From CAZXWK01 sp964644675 (lineage in GTDB: Bacteria > Actinomycetota > Coriobacteriia > Anaerosomatales > JAAXUF01): a stretch of 64,000 bases of DNA. Positions 8,162 through 14,937 of this stretch are shown piece by piece. The stretch lies in assembly GCA_964644675.1 (NCBI GenBank), contig CAZXWK010000006.1, forward strand, positions 1 to 64,000, in the 5' to 3' direction. Below the pieces are notes generated by a model, which did no database searches, was not told where the DNA came from, and saw only the letters and a program-made list of their open reading frames with translations. A program made the position numbers and the translations under genes. Each line of letters starts with the position of its first letter. The first letter of the stretch is position 1.

Positions 8162-9421
8162 GTGAGTCCGAGCCGGCTCAGGAAGCGCCTCGCCCGCGCG
8201 CTCATGGTGTCGTGGCGAGAGCAGCCGACGCGCTACGACATCGAGGCGGTCCAAGCCAACACGCGACGCGTGGGGCTCGTCATCCGCGTTCGCTGGGCGC
8301 TGCTCGTCGTGCTCGTCGTCTACTCGCTGCTCGCCGGAGCCGCCTATCTCACGGTCTTCTCGGTCGCCGAGCTCGCCGCGAAGATGATCGTCCCTGCGCT
8401 CGCACTCGCGTTCGTCGTGCTCTACAACACGTTCTACCAGCTCAACTACAAGCGCCTCGGCAACATCGCCGTGTGGAACAACCTGCAGCTCGCGCTCGAC
8501 GCACTCGTGGTCACGGTGCTCGTGTACTACTCGGGCGGCGTCAGCTCGTGGTTCTGGTCCATGTACTCGCTCTTCATCCTCGAGGCGGCGTTCATCCTGC
8601 CCAAGCGCCGCGATGCGTGGCTCCTCGCGGTGTTCTGCATGGTGCTGCTCGGCCTGGTCGAGTATCTCGAGCTGCTCCGCCTTCTGCCGCACGTCGAGAT
8701 CCCGTTCGCCGAGGGCGACCTCTACCTCGACCCGGTCTTCGTCTCGGTGCGGTACGGGTGGCAGGTGGCGGTTCTCGCGGGAACGGCCGCCGTGTCCACC
8801 CAGCTCGTGGGCCAGCAGCGGGCCGAGGCCGCGGCGCGCCAGGCGCTCGTCGTGATCGACGAGACCACGGGCCTGTACTCCCGCGCCTACTTCCTGCGCG
8901 CACTGAACGCCGAGATCCGCAGGGCCGAACGGGACCGCCGGACCATCCACGTCCTGCTCATCGACATCGACCGATTCGGCGAGTTCAACCGCCGCTTCGG
9001 GATCGACCGCGGCGACAAGCTCTTGCAGCGGATCGCGACGGCGATCACGCGGTGCGTCGCCGAGGTCGGTGACGTGACGATCACCACCAACCTCGCGGCA
9101 CGCTTTGGCGGTGAGGAGTTCGTGGTGCTGTTCGCCGAGGACACCGAGTCGGACGGTGCCCCGCAGATCGCGGACGCGGTCCGTCTGGCCGACTGCATCC
9201 GCCGCGACGTCTGCTTCCAGACCGTGGACGGCGCGAGCGTGACCGTCTCGATCGGTATCGCGTCGTGCCCCGCCGACGGCGCCACGCCGGACGAGCTGCT
9301 CGACGCGGCGGACAACGCGCTCGGCCTCGCGATCCAGCGCGGCGGCGACCAGGTCGCCACGATGCCGGCGGACGACAGCGAGCACTCGGACGCGCTCGAG
9401 TACGACCCGCTGGAGGACTAG
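8162..9421 (+). CDS. Membrane-bound diguanylate cyclase (GGDEF)
   Basis: 419 residues. The N-terminal half has five or six hydrophobic segments (about residues 38-210), a membrane sensor of unknown ligand. The C-terminal GGDEF domain (about 235-400) has DETTGLYSRAYFLRAL, LLIDIDRFGEFNRRFG and the active-site loop ARFGGEEFVVLF. It should make cyclic di-GMP from two GTP. The RXXD product-inhibition site normally five residues before GGEEF is absent (TITTNLAARF), so feedback inhibition is not expected. The GTG at 8162 is preferred because GGAGG lies about five bases upstream; a GTG at 8108 would start within a base or two of the expected transcription start. The downstream membrane gene overlaps its stop codon by one base, so the two are probably one transcript. 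No EAL or HD-GYP phosphodiesterase is in the window. Confidence 0.9.
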   Translation: MSPSRLRKRLARALMVSWREQPTRYDIEAVQANTRRVGLVIRVRWALLVVLVVYSLLAGAAYLTVFSVAELAAKMIVPALALAFVVLYNTFYQLNYKRLGNIAVWNNLQLALDALVVTVLVYYSGGVSSWFWSMYSLFILEAAFILPKRRDAWLLAVFCMVLLGLVEYLELLRLLPHVEIPFAEGDLYLDPVFVSVRYGWQVAVLAGTAAVSTQLVGQQRAEAAARQALVVIDETTGLYSRAYFLRALNAEIRRAERDRRTIHVLLIDIDRFGEFNRRFGIDRGDKLLQRIATAITRCVAEVGDVTITTNLAARFGGEEFVVLFAEDTESDGAPQIADAVRLADCIRRDVCFQTVDGASVTVSIGIASCPADGATPDELLDAADNALGLAIQRGGDQVATMPADDSEHSDALEYDPLED

Positions 9422-10077
9422 TGCGGGCTCTCGGTTCCGCGCTCGTCGGCCTCGCTCTCGCCCTGCTCGTGCTCGGTCTCTCCGTGGGGCTCCTCAGCCA
9501 GCCGGCGTTCACCGCGACCGCATCGCGCCGCTTCGCCCTGGCCGAGGAAGCCGGCCTGCCCCGGGAGCGCATGGTCCAGATCGCCGAGACGGTACGCGTC
9601 TTCGTGCTCCGCGCCGATTCGCCGCTGCTGCCCTCGACCGTCGATGGCAGACCCGGATTCGACGAGTCGGCCGTCTCGCACCTGGTGGACGTCCGCGTCG
9701 TCATGAGCCGCGCTCGCACGGCGACCGGGATGCTCGCCGTCATCGTGGCCGTGTGGCTTGGCGTGCGCATCTCCCAGCGCCGGACCGACCGCATCGCCGC
9801 CGGTCTGCGCGCCGGCGCGATCGAATCGGCGGCGCTCGTGGGGCTCGCCGCGCTGTCGGGACTGCTCGATTTCGAGCGGCTCTTCACGGCGTTTCACGGG
9901 CTGTTCTTCTCGGCGGGGACCTGGCAGTTCCCGGCGGACTCGCTGCTCATCCAGGTCTTTCCGGAGCCGTTCTGGATGACGGCGGGTGCCGCGTGGGCGG
10001 GCCTCGTGCTGCTGGGTGCGGCCGCGTTGGAGCTGGCCTCGAGGTGGGTCTTGCGCGCCGAGAAGACCGCCGAGTAG
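9421..10077 (+). CDS. TIGR01906/DUF1461-type integral membrane protein
   Basis: 218 residues, with a hydrophobic N-terminus (LVGLALALLVLGLSVGLLSQ) and three further membrane segments. The extracytoplasmic loop contains SHLVDVRVVMSRA, resembling the conserved HLxDVR region of the TIGR01906 (DUF1461) family. Function is unknown in the family. The GTG start at 9421 shares its first base with the TAG of the GGDEF gene, so translational coupling is likely. The frame is open further upstream inside the cyclase gene, but that part reads as a shadow translation. Confidence 0.75.
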   Translation: MRALGSALVGLALALLVLGLSVGLLSQPAFTATASRRFALAEEAGLPRERMVQIAETVRVFVLRADSPLLPSTVDGRPGFDESAVSHLVDVRVVMSRARTATGMLAVIVAVWLGVRISQRRTDRIAAGLRAGAIESAALVGLAALSGLLDFERLFTAFHGLFFSAGTWQFPADSLLIQVFPEPFWMTAGAAWAGLVLLGAAALELASRWVLRAEKTAE

Positions 10078-10133
10078 GGCCACCGAACGCCGACGCCGTC
10101 GTGGGCTGGCGCGCGCCGCGCAGCGCCGCAGGC

Positions 10134-10161
10134 GTGACATACGGCCGGGATTCGGTATGCT
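10134..10161 (+). promoter_or_regulatory. Putative promoter for the small zinc-ribbon gene
   Basis: GTGACA (10134-10139), 16-base spacer, TATGCT (10156-10161), about 114 bases before the ATG at 10275. The leader between them contains nothing else I recognise. Confidence 0.45.
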
Positions 10162-10274
10162 TGCAGTCAGAGGCGGGTGCTGAGCGCCTCGGGGGAGGAT
10201 CACGGAATCAACGGCGGCGTCGCAGTGGCGCCATGCCATGACTGTCGGAAGTACTGAAAGAGAGAGGTGCGCGA

Positions 10275-10424
10275 ATGGCTGCCAAGGAAGGCTACTGCGT
10301 CAAGTGCAAGTCCAAGAAGGAGATCCAGGACGCGCAGGAGATCACGATGAAGAACGGTCGCCCGGCCACTCAGGGCACCTGCCCGGACTGCGGCACCAAG
10401 ATCTTCAAGATCGGCAAGTCGTAG
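10275..10424 (+). CDS. Small zinc-ribbon protein, DUF5679-like
   Basis: 49 residues, MAAKEGYCVKCKSKKEIQ at the start and CPDCGTKIFKIGKS at the end. Two CXXC knuckles (Cys8/Cys11 and Cys36/Cys39) give a complete zinc-ribbon. This is the short DUF5679 type, related by sequence style to topoisomerase C-terminal zinc ribbons. It is lysine-rich, so nucleic-acid binding is possible but unproven. GAGAGG lies about eight bases before the ATG. It is followed directly by a strong hairpin and then by tRNA-Gly with its own promoter, so it is monocistronic. Confidence 0.85.
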   Translation: MAAKEGYCVKCKSKKEIQDAQEITMKNGRPATQGTCPDCGTKIFKIGKS

Positions 10425-10446
10425 TCTCTGCGCACTGAAGGTTTTC

Positions 10447-10479
10447 GAGACGCCGTCGGGGAAGCCCCGGCGGCGTCTC
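10447..10479 (+). terminator. Hairpin terminator after the zinc-ribbon gene
   Basis: Perfect nine-base stem GAGACGCCG (10447-10455) / CGGCGTCTC (10471-10479), with an inner CGGGG/CCCCG extension. Only a short T run follows (GCGTTTG), so termination may be inefficient. Confidence 0.65.
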
Positions 10480-10483
10480 GCGT

Positions 10484-10513
10484 TTGCGAGGGCCCGAAGC
10501 GCTGGGATACACT
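10484..10513 (+). promoter_or_regulatory. Promoter of tRNA-Gly
   Basis: TTGCGA (10484-10489), 18-base spacer, TACACT (10508-10513), nine bases before the tRNA 5' end. Spacing and position fit a housekeeping promoter. Confidence 0.65.
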
Positions 10514-10522
10514 CGGCGACGC

Positions 10523-10597
10523 GCGGGTGTAGTTCAATGGTAGAGCGTCAGCTTCCCAAGCTGAAAGTTGCCGGTTCGAGTCCGGTCACCCGCTCCA
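10523..10597 (+). tRNA. tRNA-Gly (anticodon CCC)
   Basis: Acceptor arms GCGGGTG (10523-10529) and CACCCGC (10587-10593) pair fully. The anticodon arm CAGCT-TTCCCAA-AGCTG places CCC at the anticodon. The T arm contains GGTTCGAGTCC. The CCA end is encoded (10595-10597). Decodes GGG. Confidence 0.95.
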
Positions 10598-10659
10598 AAG
10601 TCAGTGTCGCGGCCGTCCCGGAAGGGGCGGCCGCTTGCATGTCAGTGCCCGAGGGTATA

Positions 10660-10671
10660 GAACATATGTTC
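10660..10671. promoter_or_regulatory. LexA (SOS) box
   Basis: The perfect 12-base palindrome GAACATATGTTC (extended AGAACATATGTTCG) matches the Gram-positive/actinobacterial LexA operator pattern GAAC-N4-GTTC. It overlaps or directly follows a possible -10 (TATAGA, 10656-10661), the right position for repression. It lies 48 bases before the chosen start of the M23 peptidase gene, which would therefore be DNA-damage inducible. Confidence 0.75.
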
Positions 10672-10719
10672 GTACCCCGTGACTCCCGCCCCGCCTCGCC
10701 AGATGGCAGGGGTGTCGTC

Positions 10720-11781
10720 ATGTCCGTTCGTCTCATCACCGCCGAGAAGCCCGCGCCGCTCGCTCGCTCGTCCCTCGCGCGCGTGCTCGTGTGGGGAGTC
10801 CTCGCGACCGTCTTGCTCTGGCGGCCGCCGTCCGCCGTGGCCGCGTGGCCTGTGCCGAACGGGCGCGACGTGACGCTCGCGTTCGGCGCGAGCTACGCGG
10901 CACCCGACGGCTCGACCGCCACGCACCGAGGGGCCGATCTCGCGGTGGCGGCCGGCGCTCGGGTGGGAGCGCCCGCCGGCGGTGCCGTCACCTTCGCCGG
11001 CCGGGTTCCCGGACCCCACGGCGGCAGCGTGCTCGCGGTGACGCTGCGGAGCGAACGAGGGACCGTCACGCTCATGCCGCTCGGCTCGCTCGCGGTGGGG
11101 AAGGGCGATGCCGTGGCCGAGGGCGCGGAGCTTGGCACGGTGGCCGCTGACGGCGACCCTTCGACCGCAGGCGCCCACGTGCACGTGAGCGCGCGCGTCG
11201 GCGACCTCTACGTGGACCCGGTGCCCTGGCTCGGAGCCCCCGCGGCTCCCGCTCCGGCGGCGGACGGTGCGACGGCCGAGGCGCCGCAAGCCGGGGCCGC
11301 GCCCGCGCCACAGGGCGTCGGGGTCCCCGTGGCGGTTCCGCGCGGCGCGGCCCTCTCCCCCGCGAGCGCTCCCGCGCCCTCGGCCGTCGCACCGGGCGAG
11401 GCGGCGCCGGCTGTCACGCAGGGAGCGGCCGCATCGCTGCCGGCCGGCGCCACCTCGCGGCCCGCGGTGGCGGGCGCGCCGGTCGCACCCGGCGTCAGCG
11501 TCGCCGGCGCGGCGCCCGCCACCGCAGGCCCCGCCGCCCCCCACGCGCTTGCGGCCGCTCTGGCGCCCGCGCTCGGGCAGCAGGCAGCTGGCCGCGTCAG
11601 CGCGCTCGCGTCCCGGGCACTCGTCGCGGTCGGACGGGCTGCGCGCGTCGGCGTCGGGCTCGCCGTCGGCGTGCTGTTGGCGCTCGGGTGCCTGTGGCCG
11701 CTGTGGCGGGCGGGGGAAGGTGGCGTGAAGGTGCGAGTCAGACCCGTGGCCGACGATGTTGCGGCAGTACCGGGCCGGTGA
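10720..11781 (+). CDS. Secreted/anchored M23 (LytM) peptidase, probably SOS-controlled
   Basis: 353 residues. A signal peptide or N-terminal anchor (hydrophobic about 18-38, VLVWGVLATVLLWRPPSAVA) is followed by a LytM domain (about 42-170). It keeps the zinc/catalytic residues THRGADLAV (His, Asp) and GAHVHV (HxH), so it should be an active peptidoglycan endopeptidase outside the membrane. A ~150-residue Ala/Pro-rich linker (about 175-310) and a C-terminal transmembrane segment (GVGLAVGVLLALGCLWPLW) follow. The frame is open back through the tRNA; the ATG at 10720 is chosen because it is clear of the LexA box and precedes the signal peptide. An in-frame ATG at 10666 overlaps the box. SOS-induced cell-wall proteins (YneA in Bacillus, Rv2719c in mycobacteria) block division, so a damage-triggered division or wall-remodelling role is inferred. 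Confidence 0.85.
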   Translation: MSVRLITAEKPAPLARSSLARVLVWGVLATVLLWRPPSAVAAWPVPNGRDVTLAFGASYAAPDGSTATHRGADLAVAAGARVGAPAGGAVTFAGRVPGPHGGSVLAVTLRSERGTVTLMPLGSLAVGKGDAVAEGAELGTVAADGDPSTAGAHVHVSARVGDLYVDPVPWLGAPAAPAPAADGATAEAPQAGAAPAPQGVGVPVAVPRGAALSPASAPAPSAVAPGEAAPAVTQGAAASLPAGATSRPAVAGAPVAPGVSVAGAAPATAGPAAPHALAAALAPALGQQAAGRVSALASRALVAVGRAARVGVGLAVGVLLALGCLWPLWRAGEGGVKVRVRPVADDVAAVPGR

Positions 11782-11787
11782 TACACT
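11759..11787 (+). promoter_or_regulatory. Promoter of the rpsF-ssb-rpsR-rplI operon
   Basis: TTGCGG (11759-11764), 17-base spacer, TACACT (11782-11787), about 75 bases before rpsF. It overlaps the last codons of the M23 gene. Confidence 0.65.
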
Positions 11788-11861
11788 CCACAGGCTCATT
11801 TCCTGCTCCGGGCCGCTGCCTTCACAGTCCCGGGGCCGTTCAGCCCAAGGGAGGTGACAAT

Positions 11862-12155
11862 GTGAAGGCTTACGAACTGTTGCTTCTGCTCAACCCTTCT
11901 CTCGACGAGGAAGCCCGTGCGGGCGTTCTGGACAAGGTCCAGGGCGTGATTACCGCTGACGGGGGCGTTGTGGATGCCGTCGATTCGTGGGGCAAGCGCA
12001 AGCTGGCCTACGAGATCGGCAAGGTGACCGAGGGCGATTACGTCCTGGTCGAGTTCCACACCAAGCCGGCCGCCATCGCCGAGCTGGACCGCGTACTGCG
12101 AATCACCGATCCCGTAGTCCGTTTCATGCTCGTGCATCGCGAGGACAAGGAGTAG
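11862..12155 (+). CDS. rpsF: 30S ribosomal protein S6
   Basis: 97 residues, MKAYELLLLLNPSLDEE at the start and VRFMLVHREDKE at the end, the usual S6 length. The GTG at 11862 follows GGGAGGT with ideal spacing. An ATG two bases earlier is out of frame (ATG TGA). First gene of the conserved S6-SSB-S18 cluster; S6 binds 16S rRNA next to S18. Confidence 0.97.
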   Translation: MKAYELLLLLNPSLDEEARAGVLDKVQGVITADGGVVDAVDSWGKRKLAYEIGKVTEGDYVLVEFHTKPAAIAELDRVLRITDPVVRFMLVHREDKE

Positions 12156-12225
12156 TCCCTCGCGCGGCATCCCGCGGACCGCGGGCGGTACGCCCGTATC
12201 CCGTGTTCGTCAGAAGGTGGTTTCC

Positions 12226-12648
12226 ATGAGCATCAACCGAGTCGTCATCAGCGGCAACCTGACCCGCGACCCCGAGCTGCGCTCGACGGGTAGCGGCATG
12301 TCGATCCTCAAGCTCGGCATCGCCGTCAACGACCGTCGCAAGAACCAGCAGACGGGCGAGTGGGAGGACGTGCCCAACTTCTTCGACGTCACCGTCTTCG
12401 GCCAGCGCGGCGAGTCGCTCTCGCGATTCCTGCAGAAGGGCTCGAAGATCGCCGTCGAGGGCAAGCTTCGCTGGCGCCAGTGGGAGACCCCCGACGGTGA
12501 CAAGCGCAGCGCGGTCGAGATCATCGCCGATGACATCGAGTTCATGAGCTCGCGGAACGACGGCGGCAGTGGCCGCGGCGGCTCCTACGACGCCCCCGCT
12601 CCCACGGCGCACGCTCCCGAGCCCATGGACGAGGACATCCCGTTCTAG
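12226..12648 (+). CDS. ssb: Single-stranded DNA-binding protein
   Basis: 140 residues. The OB fold (about 1-107) begins MSINRVVISGNLTRDPELRS. The flexible Gly/Pro/Ala tail ends in the acidic MDEDIPF tip that recruits replication and repair proteins. It acts as a homotetramer coating single-stranded DNA. The ATG at 12226 is preferred over the GTG at 12217 because AAGG lies eight bases upstream of the ATG. It lies between rpsF and rpsR in the standard order. The tail is shorter than in most Actinobacteria. Confidence 0.97.
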   Translation: MSINRVVISGNLTRDPELRSTGSGMSILKLGIAVNDRRKNQQTGEWEDVPNFFDVTVFGQRGESLSRFLQKGSKIAVEGKLRWRQWETPDGDKRSAVEIIADDIEFMSSRNDGGSGRGGSYDAPAPTAHAPEPMDEDIPF

Positions 12649-12725
12649 CACCCAACCGGCGCGCCTGACCCTCGGGCGCGCACCGAATCACACGCGACTC
12701 ACATCGCGAAGGAGGTCAGAGAGAC

Positions 12726-12992
12726 ATGTCAGCAGACTACGCACGCAAGCCGCGTCGCAAGTACTGCCAGTTCTGCAAGGATCACGTCGAGTACATCGAC
12801 TACAAGGACGTGAACATGCTGCGCAAGTTCATGACCGATCGCGGCAAGATCAAGCCCCGCCGCGTCTCGGGCAACTGCGCCCAGCACCAGCACGAGCTCT
12901 CGATGGCGATCAAGCGCGCCCGCGAGATGGCGCTCGTTCCGTACACCGTTCCGGTCATCAGCGGCCGCATCGACCGTCGAGGCGGCAGGTAG
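12726..12992 (+). CDS. rpsR: 30S ribosomal protein S18, zinc-binding form
   Basis: 88 residues, MSADYARKPRRKYCQFCKD at the start. The CQFC pair plus NCAQHQHE downstream make this the C+ (zinc-ribbon) paralogue type. AAGGAGG precedes the ATG (GAAGGAGGTCAGAGAGACATG). Partner of S6 in the small subunit platform. Confidence 0.97.
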   Translation: MSADYARKPRRKYCQFCKDHVEYIDYKDVNMLRKFMTDRGKIKPRRVSGNCAQHQHELSMAIKRAREMALVPYTVPVISGRIDRRGGR

Positions 12993-12998
12993 TCCTTC

Positions 12999-13967
12999 GT
13001 GGACTTCCGAGCAGCGAACACACGTGACGTGACCCTGCTGTCGGTCGCGGTCGTCCTGGGAGCCGTCATGGCGCCGATCGTCGGCGTCGTCGGTCTGCCC
13101 ATCGCGGCCGCAGGCCTCGCGGGGCTCGCCTACCGGGGACACACCGTCGCAGCCGCACTCGCGGCCGCGCTCGGCGTCGCCGCGGCGGCGGTCGTGCGTC
13201 CCATCGACGCCGCCTTCGTGGGGCCCATGCTCCTCGTGGTCCTCGCCGCCGTCACGCTGCTTCCCAAGCGCGGCACGCAGCGGGTGGCCCCGTTCCTGAT
13301 CGGCGGGATCATGGTGGTGAGCGTCGCCTTCGACGAGCTTCTCGCTCGGACGCAGGGCACCACGCTCACCGCGCAGGTCGCCGAGCAGACCAAGGTCATC
13401 GCCAAGGAGCTCGGCGCGTCGCTCGCAGGAGTCGTGCAGGCCGACGTGATCGCCAAGCTCGACGAGGTCGCCAAGACGATGTCGAACGCCTGGCCGTCGG
13501 CGTACTTCGAGTCCGCGGTCCTTGCCGGCGTGCTCGTCATCGTGGCGATCGCGTGGGCGGCCCGTCGGGCCGATCGCGACCTCGACGTGCCACCGCTCGC
13601 GCGGCTCGACCTCTCGCCGCACGTGCTGTGGGCGTTCGTCTTGGGACTGTTGCTGCTCGCCGTTTCGTACGTGTCGTTCTCGGCGTCGACGCTCGTCGGT
13701 GCCGTGGGGCTGAACCTCGTGCTGTGCGCACGCACGCTCTTCTTCCTCCAGGGGTTGGGCGTGTCCGCGGGAGTGCTCGACCGGGCCGGCGTCGGTCTCG
13801 GCGGGCGCATCTTCGCGCTGGCTGCGCTCGCCGCGCTCGACGCGTTCACGCTCGTGGTCAGCTTCATTGGGCTCGTGGATTTCTGGATCAACTTCCGGCG
13901 TCTGCCGCGCGACGGCGTGACTCCGGACGCGCCGGCCGATCCGGCCGACGCAGGACGCAGATGGTAG
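12999..13967 (+). CDS. DUF2232 (YybS-like) membrane protein
   Basis: 322 residues with about eight hydrophobic segments. A central hydrophilic region (about 110-165) contains LTAQVAEQTKVIAKELG, and the C-terminus has LVVSFIGLVDFWINFRRL, typical of DUF2232/YybS proteins. These sit between rpsR and rplI in many Gram-positive bacteria; their function is unknown. The GTG start at 12999 lies six bases after the rpsR stop, so it is in the operon. Confidence 0.85.
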   Translation: MDFRAANTRDVTLLSVAVVLGAVMAPIVGVVGLPIAAAGLAGLAYRGHTVAAALAAALGVAAAAVVRPIDAAFVGPMLLVVLAAVTLLPKRGTQRVAPFLIGGIMVVSVAFDELLARTQGTTLTAQVAEQTKVIAKELGASLAGVVQADVIAKLDEVAKTMSNAWPSAYFESAVLAGVLVIVAIAWAARRADRDLDVPPLARLDLSPHVLWAFVLGLLLLAVSYVSFSASTLVGAVGLNLVLCARTLFFLQGLGVSAGVLDRAGVGLGGRIFALAALAALDAFTLVVSFIGLVDFWINFRRLPRDGVTPDAPADPADAGRRW

Positions 13968-14019
13968 AACTGCCGCCCGAGCGGGCATCCGTCCGCTCGG
14001 CGACTGAAGGAGTAATTCG

Positions 14020-14649
14020 ATGAAGGTCATCCTGATGCAGGAACTGAAGGGTCGCGGAGGCGAGGGCGACGTGATCGAGGTCGCTCGCGGCTTCGCGGTC
14101 AACTACCTGTTGCCGCGCAAGGTCGCCATCGAGGCGACCCCCGGCAACCTCAAGCAGCTCGAGCAGCGCCGCAAGAACATCGAGTCGCGCGAGTCCGGCC
14201 GCATGGCCGAGGCCAGCGCTCTCGCAACGGCGCTCGAGGGCAAGGTCGTCACGATCGGCGCCAAGGTCGGTGAGGAGGGCCGCCTGTTCGGCTCGATCAC
14301 CGCGCCGATGGTGGCCGAGGCGATCACCGAGCAGCTCGGTGTCGAGGTCGACCGCCGCAAGGTCGAGACCCACGGTCACATCAAGGACGTCGGCCCGCAC
14401 GTGGTCGACGTCGCGATCTACCGCGAAGTGAAGGCCCAGCTCACGGTCCAGGTCGTGGCCGAGGGCGCCCCGGTCGCCGAGGTCCCCGTGACCGTCGTCG
14501 CCGAGGTCGAGGGCGTCTCCGCCGATGGCGAGGCGTTCGTCGAGGTCGTCGAGGAGACCGCCGAGCAGGCCGAGGCCGATCTCGCGGTCGAAGAGGCCGC
14601 CGAGGCTGTCGCCGAGGCTGCCGACGTGGAGGCCGAGGACGCCGAGTAG
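14020..14649 (+). CDS. rplI: 50S ribosomal protein L9 with acidic C-terminal extension
   Basis: 209 residues. The N-terminal domain MKVILMQELKGRGGEGDVIE and C-terminal domain through about residue 148 match L9. A further ~60 residues are almost entirely Ala, Glu, Val and Asp (for example VEEAAEAVAEAADVEAEDAE). Standard L9 is about 148-150 residues. The tail is probably disordered and would carry strong negative charge off the L1-stalk side of the ribosome. It is followed by a strong hairpin that separates the ribosomal genes from dnaB. Confidence 0.96.
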   Translation: MKVILMQELKGRGGEGDVIEVARGFAVNYLLPRKVAIEATPGNLKQLEQRRKNIESRESGRMAEASALATALEGKVVTIGAKVGEEGRLFGSITAPMVAEAITEQLGVEVDRRKVETHGHIKDVGPHVVDVAIYREVKAQLTVQVVAEGAPVAEVPVTVVAEVEGVSADGEAFVEVVEETAEQAEADLAVEEAAEAVAEAADVEAEDAE

Positions 14650-14680
14650 GCGCCTCTCCGCACGAGTCCCGCACCATAAC

Positions 14681-14713
14681 GGCGCCGTCCCCGAGAGCCT
14701 CGGGGGCGGCGCC
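14681..14713 (+). terminator. Terminator after rplI
   Basis: Strong hairpin GGCGCCG-CCCCGAG (14681-14695) with CTCGGGG-CGGCGCC (ending 14713). No T tract, but it lies immediately after the operon and before dnaB regulatory DNA. Confidence 0.65.
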
Positions 14714-14777
14714 GTCGCGTCGGCCGCTCGGGCTCGGGAGATGCCGTTCGTCGGCGACCCGAACTCGGCGTCCAACC

Positions 14778-14849
14778 CGTGGATACTGTGGATAACCTCC
14801 ACCTGCGCAGGTCGCGCGCCACGCCCAATCCACCGTCCGCTGTGGATGC
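14778..14849 (+). promoter_or_regulatory. Cluster of DnaA-box-like sequences upstream of dnaB
   Basis: A perfect DnaA box TGTGGATAA (14787-14795, complement of TTATCCACA) sits directly next to CGTGGATAC (14778-14786), with TGTGGATGC 45 bases on (14841-14849). All three are in the same orientation. Two abutting nonamers suggest cooperative DnaA binding, perhaps regulating dnaB or titrating DnaA. No AT-rich unwinding region is visible here, so I do not call an origin. Confidence 0.55.
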
Positions 14850-14937
14850 CCCGAGACCCCCGCGACGGCGTCAGACCCGCATGCCATCATCGGTCGGAAA
14901 CAGACCGCATTCCGCGTCGTGGGAGGACGTCGTTCGC

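Noticed and set aside
10537..10719. N-terminal extension of the M23 peptidase running through tRNA-Gly
   Set aside because: The frame is open by chance across the tRNA, and the LexA box and promoter lie before 10720; the signal peptide begins after 10720.
14714..14937. Chromosomal replication origin
   Set aside because: DnaA-box-like sites are present, but there is no AT-rich unwinding element, no dnaA or dnaN nearby, and too few boxes.
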